From assembly GCF_033095865.1 (NCBI RefSeq), contig NZ_AP019365.1, positions 5,615,501-5,679,500 on the forward strand: a stretch of DNA of 64,000 nucleotides, written 5' to 3'. Position numbers and translations under genes: made by a program. Under the pieces are notes generated by a model. The model was not told the DNA's origin. It made no database searches and saw nothing but the letters and a program-made list of their open reading frames with translations. Source of the stretch: Pseudomonas sp. KU43P (GTDB taxonomy: Bacteria > Pseudomonadota > Gammaproteobacteria > Pseudomonadales > Pseudomonadaceae). Position 1 is the first letter of the stretch. The number at the start of each line of letters is the position of its first letter. Of the stretch, positions 27,050-35,445 are shown piece by piece.

Positions 27050-28648
27050 ATGAATGGAATTCTGAGCAAGGGTCGGGCAAGCCTTCTGGGGCCGCGGCGC
27101 GGCCCCTTCGCGACGCAAGGCCGCTTCTACATTGGCGGGCGCGTGCTTCCCTGGGTGCTGCCTGGGCTGATCGCGCTGTTGTGGTGGGTGGCGAGTCGGC
27201 AGCACTGGATGAGCGAGCAGATTCTGCCGGCACCTTCGCTGGTCTGGCAAAGTGCTGTGGAGTTCGGTTCCGGTGAGCTCTGGGGGCACCTGTGGATAAG
27301 TCTGCAGCGGCTGTTCTGGGGGCTGCTGGCAGGCATCGCCAGTGGCTTGTTGCTGGGGGCCTGGCTGGGCACTTCGCGACGCGCGCAAACGCTGGTATTG
27401 CCCAGTTTCGTGGCGCTGGCACAGATTCCGACCTTGGCGTGGATCCCGCTGTTCATGTTGTTCTTCGGCATCGGTGAACTGCTCAAGCTGGTGGTGCTGG
27501 TGAAAGCCGTGGTGGTGCCAGTGACCTTGCACACCCTGGTGGGTGTGCGCGACGCCCAACCCAAGCTGCGCGAAGCCGCAGGCGTGTTGCGCCTGCCTCG
27601 GCATCTGCTGTTCCTGCGCCTGTTGCTGCCGGCCGCCCTGCCCGCCTTCCTCACCGGCGTACGCCTGGCACTGGCCACCGGCTGGACCTCATTGCTGGCG
27701 GTGGAACTGCTGGCCTCCAGCGAAGGCATCGGTTACCTGATGGTATGGGGCCGCCAACTGTTCATGCTCGACCTGGTGCTGCTGTGCATTCTGGTGATCG
27801 GCCTGGTCGGCGCCCTGCTGGAGCGCGGCTTTTCAAACCTGGAGAAGCGCCTGCTGTTCTGGCCGCAACCCGCCACAGGCGAACAGCAGCGCGGGCCTGT
27901 GCCCAGGGGCTGGCAAAGCCTGCTGCTGCCGGCGGCATTGCTTGCCCTGTGGCAGGCCAGCAGCAGCCTGGGCTGGGTCGACACGAATATCCTGACTTCG
28001 CCGCTGGAGGTACTGCACACATTGCTCGCCGGCCTGGCCGATGGTTCGCTGGCGCACGCCATGCTGCTGAGCCTGCAACGTACCCTGACTGGATTGCTGC
28101 TCGGTGGCAGTGCCGGATTGCTGTTGGGCTTGCTGCTGGGCCTTTCATACCCTGCCGAGCGGGTATTGAGCCCCAGCCTGTCGGCATTGCGCCAAGTGGC
28201 GCTGTTCGCCTGGGTGCCGCTGCTCACGGCCTGTTTCGGACTGGGCGAAGGCGCCAAGCACGTGTTCGTCGGCCTGGCAGCCTTCTTCCCCCTCTTGATC
28301 GCCACGCAACGCGGCATCGCCAGCCTCTCGCCGCAGCTGGCCGAAGCCGCTCGTACCCTGCGCCTGAGCCTGTGGCAACGGCTGCGCCTGCTGGTGCTGC
28401 CTGGCGCTGCCCCGGCCATTTTCGCCGGCCTGCGCCTGTCGCTGATCTACGCCTGGCTGGGCACCATCGGCGCGGAGTACTTCATGCCTTCGGATGGTGG
28501 CATTGCCAGCCTGATGATCGGCGCGCAGCAGCTGTTCCGCATGGATCAGGTCATGGCTGCGATGGTTTTGATCGGCCTGGTCGGCGCCCTGCTCGGCACC
28601 CTCGGACAACGCCTCGAATCGCGCGCCACGCGCTGGAGAACCGCATGA
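27050..28648 (+). CDS. atsB: Double-domain sulfate-ester ABC permease
   Basis: 532 residues, about twice the usual SsuC-type permease. Two complete BinD-like transmembrane domains lie head to tail, about residues 20-270 and 280-525. Each has its own cytoplasmic EAA loop: REAAGVLRLPRHLLFLRLLLP and AEAARTLRLSLWQRLRLLVLPGA. One chain can therefore supply both halves of the importer pore. I start at the ATG six bases after GAGAG; two other in-frame starts lie just upstream. The stop overlaps the atsC start (ATGA). It works with AtsR and AtsC. Confidence 0.88.
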   Translation: MNGILSKGRASLLGPRRGPFATQGRFYIGGRVLPWVLPGLIALLWWVASRQHWMSEQILPAPSLVWQSAVEFGSGELWGHLWISLQRLFWGLLAGIASGLLLGAWLGTSRRAQTLVLPSFVALAQIPTLAWIPLFMLFFGIGELLKLVVLVKAVVVPVTLHTLVGVRDAQPKLREAAGVLRLPRHLLFLRLLLPAALPAFLTGVRLALATGWTSLLAVELLASSEGIGYLMVWGRQLFMLDLVLLCILVIGLVGALLERGFSNLEKRLLFWPQPATGEQQRGPVPRGWQSLLLPAALLALWQASSSLGWVDTNILTSPLEVLHTLLAGLADGSLAHAMLLSLQRTLTGLLLGGSAGLLLGLLLGLSYPAERVLSPSLSALRQVALFAWVPLLTACFGLGEGAKHVFVGLAAFFPLLIATQRGIASLSPQLAEAARTLRLSLWQRLRLLVLPGAAPAIFAGLRLSLIYAWLGTIGAEYFMPSDGGIASLMIGAQQLFRMDQVMAAMVLIGLVGALLGTLGQRLESRATRWRTA

Positions 28649-29508
28649 ACGCTTTCAATCCCTCGACCCTCAAAGCAGCCAACCAGGCCGTCGCCACGCC
28701 GTCGCTGGTCAGTTTCGAAAACGTCGGCAAGGCGTTCCGTGTGGACGGCCAGCCCTTCGAAGCCTTGCGCGACTTCAACCTGTCGATCGAGCAGGGAGAA
28801 TTCATCGCCATCGTCGGCGCGTCGGGTTGTGGCAAGTCCACCTTGCTGCGGCTGCTGGTGGGCCTGGACACCGACTACAGTGGCAACATCCGTATCGACG
28901 GCAAGCCCGTCACGGGGATCGGTGGCGAGCGTGGCATCGTGTTCCAGGAGCACCGTTTGTTCCCCTGGCTGAACGTGGAGCAGAACATCGCCCTGGGCCT
29001 GGTCAACGAACCCCTCACCCAAGGCGAACGCGCCAGACGAGTCCACGAGCATGTTCAACTGGTGGGCCTGACCGGCTTCGAGTCGGCCTATCCGCACCAG
29101 CTATCCGGTGGCATGGCCCAGCGTGTGGCGATTGCCCGCGGCCTGGTGGCCAGCCCAAGGATCCTGCTGCTGGATGAACCTTTCGGCGCCCTGGATGCGC
29201 TGACCCGCCAGCAGCTGCAGGACGAGCTGCTGGCCATTCGCGAGCGCGCCGGCATCACCATCCTGCTGGTAACCCACGATGCCGAAGAAGCCACTTACCT
29301 GGCAGACCGCGTGGTGGTTCTGCAGCCGCGGCCAGGGCGTATCAAGCAGCTGGTGGACATCGCCCTGCCGCACCCGCGCAACCGTACAGGCGTGGCGCTG
29401 CACGGCCTGCGCGAGCAGGTGCTGCAACAGATCACCGGCCATCACGCCCCTGTCACACCGAATGCCAGGCGCGTGGAGGGCCTGCGCCCCGAACTCATCG
29501 CCCTCTAG
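28645..29508 (+). CDS. atsC: Sulfate-ester/sulfonate ABC transporter ATP-binding protein
   Basis: 287 residues, SsuB/TauB type. Walker A GASGCGKST, Q-loop FQEHRLFPWL, signature LSGGMAQR, Walker B ILLLDEPFGALD and switch VTHDAEEA are all intact. It overlaps atsB by four bases. Its 3' end is convergent with the toxin-like gene only nine bases away, with no obvious terminator between. Confidence 0.9.
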   Translation: MNAFNPSTLKAANQAVATPSLVSFENVGKAFRVDGQPFEALRDFNLSIEQGEFIAIVGASGCGKSTLLRLLVGLDTDYSGNIRIDGKPVTGIGGERGIVFQEHRLFPWLNVEQNIALGLVNEPLTQGERARRVHEHVQLVGLTGFESAYPHQLSGGMAQRVAIARGLVASPRILLLDEPFGALDALTRQQLQDELLAIRERAGITILLVTHDAEEATYLADRVVVLQPRPGRIKQLVDIALPHPRNRTGVALHGLREQVLQQITGHHAPVTPNARRVEGLRPELIAL

Positions 29509-29517
29509 CGGCCACGA

Positions 29518-32040
29518 CTACTGTTCGCGCGGGAAAAACCGTTCGAGCCAGGGTGGGTTTCCCAGCTTCTGGGCATAGGCCTGGCGGTCGAATGGCTGGC
29601 CGCTGCGCATTTCGAAGGCAGCGTCCCCGGCACGCCGCGGGACTTCCCGCAGGCTGAACTTGATGAAGCGGTAGTGCTGGCCTTGAACGTCGTGGATGCC
29701 TTCGATGCGGAAGGTAGACCCCGGCGTGAACAGCACTTCCGCTTCCTGCCAGTTCAACGAGAACGGCGCCACCGGCGTGCCGCTGAGTCCTTCGCTGCCG
29801 GCCAGCTCATACAGCACGGTGTATGGATCGAAATTTGCGGCAACCTCAGCAAGTGGTCGTTCGGCGGCTTCCTTCGGCAGCATGAAGCGGCGCGGGATAT
29901 AGGGGCTCTCGGTGAATGACGTGAAGTCCGTGGCCACCAGCAGATTCCCCACCTGGATCGCGCCTTCGCGGTAGCGCGCACCCAGCGCCACGCGTTGGCC
30001 GCGGCTGCCTCGCCAGAGCACCGAAGCGTTGCTGCCGGGTAGCTGTTCCAGTGAGTCGACAAGGGTGGTCACGAAGTGGTCGAGCAAGGCCGCCGAATAC
30101 CCCTGCAGTCGACTGCGATCTCCCCTGAACAGGTCATTGACCTTGGCCATGTGGCTGCTGTACTCCATGGCCAGGTCGTTGTGCAATTCGCCTTCCTGGC
30201 TGAAGGTGTAGGATCTCTGCCCCTGCACCTCGACGTAGTGATGACCGAACTCATCGACAGGCGCCATGTGCCCGGAAAAGGTCGGTACAGCCGAACGCTC
30301 CAGCAAACCGGACTGACGCTCCAGCAACGCCGTTGAAAGCCGCTGGCTCATTGGCTTGTCGATCTCCATGTAGGTGTCCCAGAACTGGCGCGTCAGCGCA
30401 TCGGGATCGCCTTCGGGCGCATACAATCGCCATTGACCGTCCAGCCCTCGGCGCACCAGCAGCGTTTCGCGTATTTCCAGGTCATCGAGGTCACGCAGCA
30501 CCATCCAGCTGGACCAACTGCTGTTGTACTGCACCGGTAGGACCATTTCGTCCATGACGATCCAGCTGCGTCCCTGCTCATCGATGTTCAGCCCTTGCAG
30601 TGGAATCGACTCCTGCGCAGGCTCGACGGCAAGCAGATTGCTGTCGAGGTCTTCCAACATGCGCCTGATCCGCTCGGATGACCGGGCCGGTTGCAGCAAC
30701 CGGGTCATGAAGCCGGAAAAGTGCGGAGGTTCACGATAAATCAGCGCCTTGAGCCCGAACGCTGTGTGCAGCAGCTCGAATACACTGACCAGTGCATCGC
30801 CCACTGCAGCGATGACGGCTTGACGGCGCTTCTGGCTCGAACGCGCTCGCACTGCCGTGTCCACGTCCAGTGTCAGTCGCGTCAGTCCAGCGCCTAGCAT
30901 CACCAGGCCCAGCGGCCAGGCCATCAGCGAGAAACTGCCGAACACCTGGATGAAAGCGCCCAGGTAGCCGCGCCACAATTGCTTGCGCAGGTCGGCATTG
31001 CTGACCAGGTTATGCAGGGTCACACGCAGGTCTCCCTTGACCCACAGCATCAGGCTGTCGAACAGGTCGGGCAGGACAAGCGCCTGCCCCTGTCCGAACG
31101 GCCAACGGGGAGTCGTGTAGGAGCCACTGCGCTCGCGCACTTCGTGCAACACAGCGTGCCTGTGTTGTTCATCGGTGAACGTGTCCATTCGGTACAGCGC
31201 GCTCAGCCATGCCAATGCATTGGGCCCGTTCACCTGTGTGAAGAGCCAGCGGACCATCGCCTGCTGGTTGGCAAAGCCCCGCAAGGGTGATTCCTCTGCC
31301 GGCGTGTAGAGCACCACCCGCCCAGAGGCATGTTGCAGGGTCAGCAAATGGCAGTTGCGCTCCGGAAAATGACGCACACTGATGAGATCGCCCGACGCGG
31401 GACGCGACAACGCAGCCAGCGTGACGGGTTTTGCCGGTTCGAGCCCGAGCCAGTCACGCAGGTTCTGCCTGTCTTCGGCTTGCAGCAACCCTGCCTTTAC
31501 GCCCGCCTCGATCCGGGCGATGAAAATGGCCCGGGCCAGGATTGGAAAGTCCAGCCCCTCCTTGCCCCAGAAGCGCTCTTCACTCGCCGCGGCCTCGGAG
31601 GCGAAGTCCAACTGCCACAGGTCGTCCATTACCTCAGTCGGTTTCAGGGCGACTTCATTGTCGGCGCCATACCCATCGGCATCGCTACCCCGGGTATAGA
31701 ACCCGCTATACACCGGCAAGGTGTCGGGCGCGACCTGAAAACCCAGGCCGAACCTGTGAATCAGCAGATCGGTGAAGCGCAAGGATTGTGTCGGCGGCCC
31801 CGCATGCTGCCACCCGGTGGTGGTCGCAGCGGTGGAGGCCGAATCGAATGCATGCCACCAGACCTTGTCCGGGTCCAGCGGTTTGCCGGTATGTTCGAGC
31901 AAGTAGGCAGCGGCGTGTTGCCGGGCCAGGCGATGAGGATCGGGCCAGGCGTCGATGTAAGCCTGGGCTTTGCTCATCACGGCCCTGGCGTCACCAATGG
32001 CTGCCAGACTGCGGGCGAAATGGTCGAGATCTAGAAGCAC
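29518..32040 (-). CDS. Toxin-like protein with C-terminal ADP-ribosyltransferase domain
   Basis: 840 residues, GTG start after GGGGA. The N-terminal two thirds resemble the large pseudomonad dermonecrotic-toxin-like (DUF6543) proteins: a FWGKEGLDFPILARAIF helix pair, the RVVLYTPAEESPLRGF segment and a hydrophobic stretch at about 365-395. The C-terminal 170 residues show the three marks of R-S-E mono-ADP-ribosyltransferases: R677 in LWRGSR, the serine motif in DFTSFTES (S708) and the double glutamate EAE (E766, E768) in QEAEVLFTPGSTFRI. This suggests an enzyme that attaches ADP-ribose to a target protein, probably on arginine. No signal peptide, secretion-system gene or immunity gene is recognisable nearby. 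The toxin role is inference. Confidence 0.72.
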   Translation of the reverse strand: MLLDLDHFARSLAAIGDARAVMSKAQAYIDAWPDPHRLARQHAAAYLLEHTGKPLDPDKVWWHAFDSASTAATTTGWQHAGPPTQSLRFTDLLIHRFGLGFQVAPDTLPVYSGFYTRGSDADGYGADNEVALKPTEVMDDLWQLDFASEAAASEERFWGKEGLDFPILARAIFIARIEAGVKAGLLQAEDRQNLRDWLGLEPAKPVTLAALSRPASGDLISVRHFPERNCHLLTLQHASGRVVLYTPAEESPLRGFANQQAMVRWLFTQVNGPNALAWLSALYRMDTFTDEQHRHAVLHEVRERSGSYTTPRWPFGQGQALVLPDLFDSLMLWVKGDLRVTLHNLVSNADLRKQLWRGYLGAFIQVFGSFSLMAWPLGLVMLGAGLTRLTLDVDTAVRARSSQKRRQAVIAAVGDALVSVFELLHTAFGLKALIYREPPHFSGFMTRLLQPARSSERIRRMLEDLDSNLLAVEPAQESIPLQGLNIDEQGRSWIVMDEMVLPVQYNSSWSSWMVLRDLDDLEIRETLLVRRGLDGQWRLYAPEGDPDALTRQFWDTYMEIDKPMSQRLSTALLERQSGLLERSAVPTFSGHMAPVDEFGHHYVEVQGQRSYTFSQEGELHNDLAMEYSSHMAKVNDLFRGDRSRLQGYSAALLDHFVTTLVDSLEQLPGSNASVLWRGSRGQRVALGARYREGAIQVGNLLVATDFTSFTESPYIPRRFMLPKEAAERPLAEVAANFDPYTVLYELAGSEGLSGTPVAPFSLNWQEAEVLFTPGSTFRIEGIHDVQGQHYRFIKFSLREVPRRAGDAAFEMRSGQPFDRQAYAQKLGNPPWLERFFPREQ

Positions 32041-32123
32041 GGTGAAGATTCCCCAAGTCAGGAAGAATCCTCATTGAGCCAACGCGAGCGGGCTGCACGG
32101 TGCCAGTGCGCTACCACCTCTTT

Positions 32124-32399
32124 TCAACCTAGTTCGCGCAGGTAGCACCATGGGTAGATCCCACGGTCATGCCCATCGCTGAACACCAACTGCAGACCAT
32201 AACCCTGAGGCACGATACGCTCGATCCGGACATCGTCAGGCACCAGGTTGATCCTCCCTTCGAGGGCCGCCGCTTTGCACCGCGAGCACGGGCAGGCACT
32301 GCGCAGGCGTGCGTAGCTCAGGCGCTGCAACCGTTCGGCCCACTGCAACTGCAAAGTGCCAAGGCTGCGCAGGTGGCTGATCGCTGCGGGGACATCCAT
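32124..32399 (-). CDS. DUF971 (gamma-butyrobetaine hydroxylase N-terminal-like) protein
   Basis: 91 residues, one small domain. The CPCSRCKAA motif near the middle gives a C-x-C-x2-C cysteine cluster suited to metal binding. GLQLVFSDGHDRGIYPWCYLREL is the hallmark of the DUF971 fold. The start ATG overlaps the stop of the HEAT-repeat gene by four bases, so it is the last gene of this operon. Family members are linked to iron-sulfur or metal handling; here it may help the ferredoxin-flavoprotein pair. A TTG start two codons upstream is possible but less likely. Confidence 0.8.
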   Translation of the reverse strand: MDVPAAISHLRSLGTLQLQWAERLQRLSYARLRSACPCSRCKAAALEGRINLVPDDVRIERIVPQGYGLQLVFSDGHDRGIYPWCYLRELG

Positions 32400-33364
32400 C
32401 AGCAAGTACCTTGCAGCTGCGCCAACGCGATACGCACCGCCTTGCGTACTTCCGGGTCGCTGTCGGCCTGAGCCTGCTGCAAGGCAGGCAAGGCCCCCCC
32501 AAGGCCCAGCTCACCCAACGCGAGCGCCGCCTCCTTACGCAGGTTAGCGATGGCATGCACGAGCAGGACGACCAGCGCATCCAAGGCAGGCGTATGACGC
32601 AAGCGCCCGAGCGAGCGCGCCGCACGCAGACGCACTTGCCAGTATTCATCGTCCAGCGACTTGATCAACGCCGCGCCCGCTGCCTGCTGGCCGATCTTGC
32701 CCAGCGTCGTGGCAGCCTCTTCACGCACTTGCCAGACGCTGTCAGCAAGCGCCGCGATCAGCGCCTGCAGCACCGACTCATCACGAGCCAGGCCCAAGGC
32801 GGCGACGGACGCACGACGGGCCTCGGTGTCTGGCTCAGACATGGCAAGCCGGGTCAACGCTGGCAATGCCGGCTCATGCTTGAGCCACCCAAGAATGCCT
32901 ACGGCCTCGCGACGGACGGTGGCATCGGCGTCCTCCAGTGCGACCATCGCCGGTACGGCAGCCTCCTCCAGGCGCAGTTCACGCAGTGCGCGCAAGGCAC
33001 TGGCCCGGACAAAGGCGTCGGCATGGCTGACCCAGGGCAGAATCAGCAACCCGGCTTCATGACCCTTGAGCTCGCTCAGGCTCTGCGCGGCGGCCAGGCG
33101 CACTGGCTCGGCAGGGTCGGTCAGGGCTGCACACAAGGCCTGGACAACTTCGGCGTGCTCCCACGCTTCGAGCAGCCGGGCCGCTTCGGCACGAACCGCC
33201 TCAGCGGGGTCGACCAACAACGCATCGGTCAGCCAGGGCAGTGCTTGCGGCATCTCCAGATCGGCCAGTTCGATCAGGGCAATGCGCCGCACGCTGGCAT
33301 CGCCATCGCCAAGGCGCGGCAGCAGTTCAAGGATGTCGGGGTGGTCGGTATGGCGTTCAGTCAT
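32399..33364 (-). CDS. HEAT-repeat protein
   Basis: 321 residues made almost wholly of about nine to ten HEAT/PBS-lyase-type repeats of roughly 31 residues, each with the pattern D-x-VR-x-A-A-x-x-LG (for example DSVWQVREEAATTLG and DEYWQVRLRAARSLG). No catalytic motif is visible, so it is likely a scaffold or assembly factor. It follows the AprB-like ferredoxin by 43 bases and overlaps the DUF971 gene, so it belongs to the flavoprotein-ferredoxin operon. Cytoplasmic. Confidence 0.85.
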   Translation of the reverse strand: MTERHTDHPDILELLPRLGDGDASVRRIALIELADLEMPQALPWLTDALLVDPAEAVRAEAARLLEAWEHAEVVQALCAALTDPAEPVRLAAAQSLSELKGHEAGLLILPWVSHADAFVRASALRALRELRLEEAAVPAMVALEDADATVRREAVGILGWLKHEPALPALTRLAMSEPDTEARRASVAALGLARDESVLQALIAALADSVWQVREEAATTLGKIGQQAAGAALIKSLDDEYWQVRLRAARSLGRLRHTPALDALVVLLVHAIANLRKEAALALGELGLGGALPALQQAQADSDPEVRKAVRIALAQLQGTC

Positions 33365-33407
33365 GGCGCGATCCGTAGCGGAGGATGGTCAATGTCTGCG
33401 AGAGGTT

Positions 33408-33653
33408 TCAGCGCAGTAGGTAAGGGATGTCGACCTTCACGGCGCCAGTGGGGCAGTCCTTCTCGCAAGGCATGCAGTACCAGCATTCGTCGAAGGCCAT
33501 ATAGGCCTTTTGCGTGGCCGGGTTGATGGCCAGCAGGTCCATGGGGCAGACCTCGACGCACACGGTGCAGCCTTTTTCGGCGATACATAGGTCTTCGTCG
33601 ATGGTGACCGGGGCGCTGCTGCGGAAAAAGATTTCTTGTGGCTGGTAGGCCAT
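33408..33653 (-). CDS. Ferredoxin with two 4Fe-4S clusters, AprB-like
   Basis: 81 residues. Cysteines C23-x5-C29-x2-C32-x3-C36 followed by proline, and C57-x2-C60-x2-C63-x3-C67 followed by proline, should hold two 4Fe-4S clusters. The first motif has five residues between its first two cysteines instead of two. The tryptophan in CWYC and the small size recall the beta subunit of adenylylsulfate reductase. It lies after the flavoprotein gene and probably passes electrons to or from it. Confidence 0.85.
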   Translation of the reverse strand: MAYQPQEIFFRSSAPVTIDEDLCIAEKGCTVCVEVCPMDLLAINPATQKAYMAFDECWYCMPCEKDCPTGAVKVDIPYLLR

Positions 33654-33720
33654 ATCACGGGCTCCTCTGGGCCTTGGGCCCTTGTTTTGCTTCTGGCATC
33701 ACATGGTCCGGCATGGCCAT

Positions 33721-35445
33721 CTATGCTGCATCGGCCTTGAGCCGTAGGCGGTCATAGGCAGTCTGCTCGTCGGCATCCAAGGCGATGAGGTAGGGTTCGA
33801 TGGCTTTCTTGAAACTGGTCATCTCGCCGTCCTCGCCCTTCTTCAGGTGGCAATGGCAGAACCACTCGCCATCGTTGCGTTCGGGGAAATCGACCCGATG
33901 GTGGTACAGCCCCCAGCGGCTTTCCTCACGGAACAGCGAGGCACGGGCGGCCATTTCGGCGCAGTCGCGAATTACCGCCACCTCCATCGCGCGCATCAGT
34001 TCGTGGGGGTTGCTGGCCTTCATCTGGGCCAGGTCGCGCTCGATTTCGGCAAACCGGGCCAGGCCGATTTCCATCTTCTTGGTCACCTTGGGTGGCTGCA
34101 GGTAGTCGTTGACCATGCGCCGCAACTTGTACTCGACCTGCGCTGGCGGCAGGCCGTGCTCGCGCTGCAGTGGCGCAAATACCCGCTCCCGCTCACGCTC
34201 GACCTGGGCCACATCCACCTCGGCCAGCTCGCGCCCGGCCACGTATTGCGCGGCATTCACACCGGCGAACCAGCCATAGGTAAAGGCTCCGAGCATGTAA
34301 TTGTGCGGCACGGCCGCCATGTCGCCGGCCGCATACAGGCCCTTGACGCTGGTCTCGGCCTTCTCGTTGACCCAAACGCCCGAAGCTGAATGCCCAGAGC
34401 AGAAGCCGATCTCGGAGATGTGCATCTCGACCATGTGTTGGCGGTAGTCGGTGCCGCGTCCGGCATGGAACTGGCCACGGCTGGGGCGTTCGTTGCTGTG
34501 CAGGATTTCTTCGATGTTCTGAATGGTCTCCTCGGCCAGGTGGTCGAGCTTGAGAAACACCGGCCCGTTGCCGCCTTCGAGCTCCTGGTGGAACTCCCAC
34601 ATCATCTGCCCGCTCCAGTAGTCGCACTCGATGAAGCGTTCACCCTTGCTGTTGGCGGTGTAGCCGCCCAGCGGGCCGGTTACGTAAGCACAGGCCGGGC
34701 CGTTGTAGTCCTTGATCAGCGGGTTGATCTGGAAGCACTCGAGGTTGGCCAGCTCGGCGCCTGCGTGGTAGGCCATGGCATAGCCATCGCCGGCGTTGGT
34801 CGGGTTCTCGTAGGTGCCCATCAGGTAGCCCGACGAAGGCAGGCCCAGGCGCCCGGCAGCTCCACAGGCGAGGATCACCGCCTTGGCGCGCACCACGCGG
34901 AACTCGCCGCTGCGACAGTCGAAACCGAGCACACCGGCGGCAGCACCTTCGCTATCGAGCAGCACACGGGTGCAGACCATGCGGTTGCTGATTTCGACGC
35001 GGGCACGCTTGAGCTGGCGGTACAGCACCTTCTTGATGTCATGGCCTTCTGGCATGGGCAGCACGTAGGCGCCCATGTGGTGCACCTTCTTCACGGCGTA
35101 GTCGCCGGTTTCGTCCTTCTCGAACTTCACACCCCAGCGGTCGAGCTGCTCGATGGTTTCGAAACTGTGCGTGGCATAGGCATGCACGGCGGCCTGGTTG
35201 ACGATGCCGTCATTGGCCACGGTGATTTCCTTGGTGTACTGCTCAGGCGTGGCGTGGCCGGGGATGATCGCGTTGTTCAGGCCGTCCATGCCCATGCTGA
35301 TGGCGCCGCTGCGCTTGACGTTGGCCTTGTCCAGCAACAGCACGCGCAGTTGCTTGTCGTGCTCCTTGGCCTTGATCGCCGCCATTGGGCCGGCGGTGCC
35401 GCCACCGATGACGATGATGTCGTAGTCCTGGGTCTGGATACTCAT
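33721..35445 (-). CDS. AprA-like FAD-dependent oxidoreductase (fumarate reductase/APS reductase family)
   Basis: 574 residues. FAD-binding GGGTAG at 14-19, the RSGAISMGMDGLN segment after the first strand, the RGTDYRQHMVEMHISEIG region, and the second FAD motif GLYAAGDMAA. The C-terminal helical domain ends with a GEWFCHCHLKKG segment. The family spans succinate dehydrogenase, fumarate reductase and the APS reductase alpha subunit; the tiny two-cluster ferredoxin partner favours AprA-like. The host is not a sulfate reducer, so the substrate is uncertain; a sulfur compound fits the region. Its ATG overlaps the gntR stop, so the pair is coupled. Confidence 0.85.
   Translation of the reverse strand: MSIQTQDYDIIVIGGGTAGPMAAIKAKEHDKQLRVLLLDKANVKRSGAISMGMDGLNNAIIPGHATPEQYTKEITVANDGIVNQAAVHAYATHSFETIEQLDRWGVKFEKDETGDYAVKKVHHMGAYVLPMPEGHDIKKVLYRQLKRARVEISNRMVCTRVLLDSEGAAAGVLGFDCRSGEFRVVRAKAVILACGAAGRLGLPSSGYLMGTYENPTNAGDGYAMAYHAGAELANLECFQINPLIKDYNGPACAYVTGPLGGYTANSKGERFIECDYWSGQMMWEFHQELEGGNGPVFLKLDHLAEETIQNIEEILHSNERPSRGQFHAGRGTDYRQHMVEMHISEIGFCSGHSASGVWVNEKAETSVKGLYAAGDMAAVPHNYMLGAFTYGWFAGVNAAQYVAGRELAEVDVAQVERERERVFAPLQREHGLPPAQVEYKLRRMVNDYLQPPKVTKKMEIGLARFAEIERDLAQMKASNPHELMRAMEVAVIRDCAEMAARASLFREESRWGLYHHRVDFPERNDGEWFCHCHLKKGEDGEMTSFKKAIEPYLIALDADEQTAYDRLRLKADAA

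Noticed and set aside
29518..32040. Toxin gene as part of a prophage or type VI secretion cluster
   Set aside because: No integrase, capsid, VgrG, Hcp, PAAR or adaptor gene is adjacent; both neighbours are metabolic operons.
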